Assembly (NCBI GenBank): GCA_004762125.1
Contig: SIHQ01000029.1
Location: 1-53,968, forward strand
DNA length: 53,968 nucleotides
Direction: 5' to 3'
From: Oceanospirillales bacterium
Lineage (GTDB): Bacteria; Pseudomonadota; Gammaproteobacteria; Pseudomonadales; Endozoicomonadaceae
Below are positions 52,909 to 53,968 of the stretch, in pieces. Every line of letters starts with the position of its first letter. Position 1 is the stretch's first letter. The translations under genes were made by a program, and so were the position numbers. The notes beneath the pieces are model-generated. The model saw nothing but the letters and a program-made list of their open reading frames with translations. It searched no databases and had not been told where the DNA came from.

Positions 52909-53343
52909 ATGAAACAGTTTTTAAGTGTCGGGGAGGCCGCAGCCATGCTGGGTGTGGCCGTTTCTACTCTGCGTCGATGGCACTCTTCCAAGAAATTAAT
53001 TCCTCAGTGTCGATCTATCGGTGGTCATCGTCGATACAGTGTCTCTCAAGTGCTGGCCATTACCCATCCTGACCAAATAAAGCAGAATCGAATTAATGTG
53101 GGTTACGCTCGAGTCTCCTCGCATGACCAGAAAAAAGATTTGGAAACCCAAAAGCAAAGACTGGCTGATTACGGAGAGAGGTTCGATAGTTTTGAGGTAA
53201 TAGACGATCTGGGTAGCGGATTAAACTACCACCGGCTGTGCCACGATGTTATTGAGTTGATGACAGTGTTTAGCGCAAGGTTGTACGGAAAAAGAAGCCA
53301 TAAAAACAGGAAAAGCTTAAAATCTTCCGCCGTTGTCGCCTGA
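52909..53343 (+). pseudogene. tnpA: IS607 TnpA serine recombinase with in-frame internal deletion
   Basis: The product is 144 residues where about 200 are usual. The MerR-like helix-turn-helix (FLSVGEAAAMLGVAVSTLRRWHSSKKLIPQCR) and the catalytic serine block (INVGYARVSSHDQKKDLETQ) are present. After DDLGSGLNYHR the sequence jumps to DVIELMTVFSARLYGKRSHKNRK, the normal C-terminal block. The middle, with the HKDRLxRFG arginine motif needed for strand exchange, is missing (about 60 residues). The frame is kept, so a protein can still be made, but it should be inactive. ATG 52909 is preferred over TTG 52861. Confidence 0.85.
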
Positions 53344-53416
53344 TTAATATTGCGATTGTCGTCTGGCTTGTGTACGCTGCACAACTGTATATATAAACAG
53401 TTGTATAAAGCAGAGT

Positions 53417-53968
53417 ATGAGCGAAACCTATCTCACGTATCCGGCCAAGCTGTCGTTGTCTCAGGAGCAGAAATGCTTTCTGGACGACTATGCTGTGCTG
53501 TTTGGTGAGGTCTGTCGCCAGTACTACGCTGCCCTGAAAAGTGGCCGCTGCAAATCCCGAAAAGACTATCATGTCTTCACTGGCCAGCGCCTTCCTTACC
53601 GCGTTATGCGTGGCGTCGAGCAGCATTTAAAAGGTCAGATTAAGTCGCAAGAGGCTAATCGAAAGAACTACCTTGCTCAGGACGAAAACAAGCTGGATAC
53701 GCTGAAGGGCGATATTGCAAAGCTGGCCAAGAAAGTGGTCGGGCAAAAGCGTTCCGGTCAGGATCACTCAAAAACCTCCCAGTCTCTTTTTCAGAAAAGA
53801 CGTCGATTTAAACGACTGTCAGCTCGTATCGAGCGGATGAGATCCGATAAGGATTCTCATATCTGCTTTGGCGGCAGAAAGCTGTTCAAGGCGAGGCATG
53901 ATGCCAGTACTGAGGGTGGTCTGGCAGACTGGAAAGCAGAATGGCTGGACAAAAGGCACAGTGAAATT
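53417..53968 (+). CDS. tnpB: TnpB, N-terminal part (runs off the window)
   Basis: Open from ATG 53417 to the window end (184 codons), beginning MSETYLTYPAKLSLSQEQK. The segments IKSQEANRKNYL and HICFGGRKLFKARH match the N-terminal region of IS607-type TnpB. It starts 73 bases after the deleted tnpA. Whether the nuclease part is intact cannot be seen. The gene at the left edge of the window ends with the corresponding C-terminal part of a similar protein. Confidence 0.8.
   Translation, partial: MSETYLTYPAKLSLSQEQKCFLDDYAVLFGEVCRQYYAALKSGRCKSRKDYHVFTGQRLPYRVMRGVEQHLKGQIKSQEANRKNYLAQDENKLDTLKGDIAKLAKKVVGQKRSGQDHSKTSQSLFQKRRRFKRLSARIERMRSDKDSHICFGGRKLFKARHDASTEGGLADWKAEWLDKRHSEI

Larger units (their letters stand above)
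52780..53968 (+). mobile_element. IS607-type element, left part (right part outside window)
   Basis: It contains tnpA (MerR-type/serine recombinase) and the 5' part of tnpB in the standard order, 73 bases apart. The left boundary is somewhere between the hairpins at 52775 and tnpA at 52909; IS607 ends have no inverted repeats to mark it. tnpA is internally deleted, so this copy is probably not able to move itself. Confidence 0.65.

Overview
The window looks like part of a marine gammaproteobacterial chromosome, most likely an Endozoicomonas-like member of the Oceanospirillales. That placement is an inference from gene content: a YajD close to the E. coli protein, a YbiT ABC-F protein, a T2SS operon, DUF4347 adhesin-type proteins, a glpSTPQV-type glycerol importer and IS607-type elements. 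No rRNA, tRNA, CRISPR array or phage was seen.

Layout. (1) 1-930: the 3' end of an IS607/IS200-IS605-type tnpB with a structured RNA-like tail, followed directly by the 3' fragment of a gene the element seems to have split. (2) 1300-4290: tyrosine/homogentisate end-pathway genes (fahA divergent from maiA and a VOC/glyoxalase gene), a degenerate transposase-like fragment between them, and a tiny lipoprotein gene. (3) 4598-15911: a five-gene same-strand locus. It encodes an 1850-residue DUF4347/VCBS-cadherin-like surface protein, a TolC-like lipoprotein, a HlyD-like adaptor, a GAF-HlyD fusion and a PqqD-like/M50 peptidase/HlyD fusion. There is no ABC ATPase, so it may be a non-canonical secretion or processing system. 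It is the best candidate here for something little described. (4) 16019-34773: a glycerol/glycerol-3-phosphate island. It holds a UgpCBAE-like ABC importer, yajD, a frameshifted GNAT gene, glpD and glpK (divergent, with a GlpR-type operator between them), glpR, a sigma-54 activator, and glpS-T-P-Q-DUF2160-V behind a clear -24/-12 promoter with a TGTTCA repeat cluster upstream. (5) 34876-44644: a 1264-residue protein of unknown function with Sel1-like repeats, an isochorismatase-family hydrolase, a 1213-residue secreted protein with a DNRLRE-like N-terminus and an HExxH motif, and a response regulator with a C-terminal membrane helix. (6) 44784-52535: ybiT and a shortened T2SS operon gspC-D-E-L whose GspD ends in a LysM domain. 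(7) 52909-53968: a second IS607-type element with an internally deleted tnpA and the 5' part of tnpB, which runs off the window.

How the genes work together. The central island reads as one physiological unit. Glycerol enters through GlpSTPQV, GlpK phosphorylates it and GlpD oxidises glycerol-3-phosphate. The Ugp-like system would bring in glycerol-3-phosphate or a related compound. GlpR represses, and the sigma-54 activator drives the glycerol importer. Several small repeat-mediated changes (a 17-bp duplication, a 7-bp repeat array, 345-bp protein repeats) and IS elements at both ends point to an actively changing genome.
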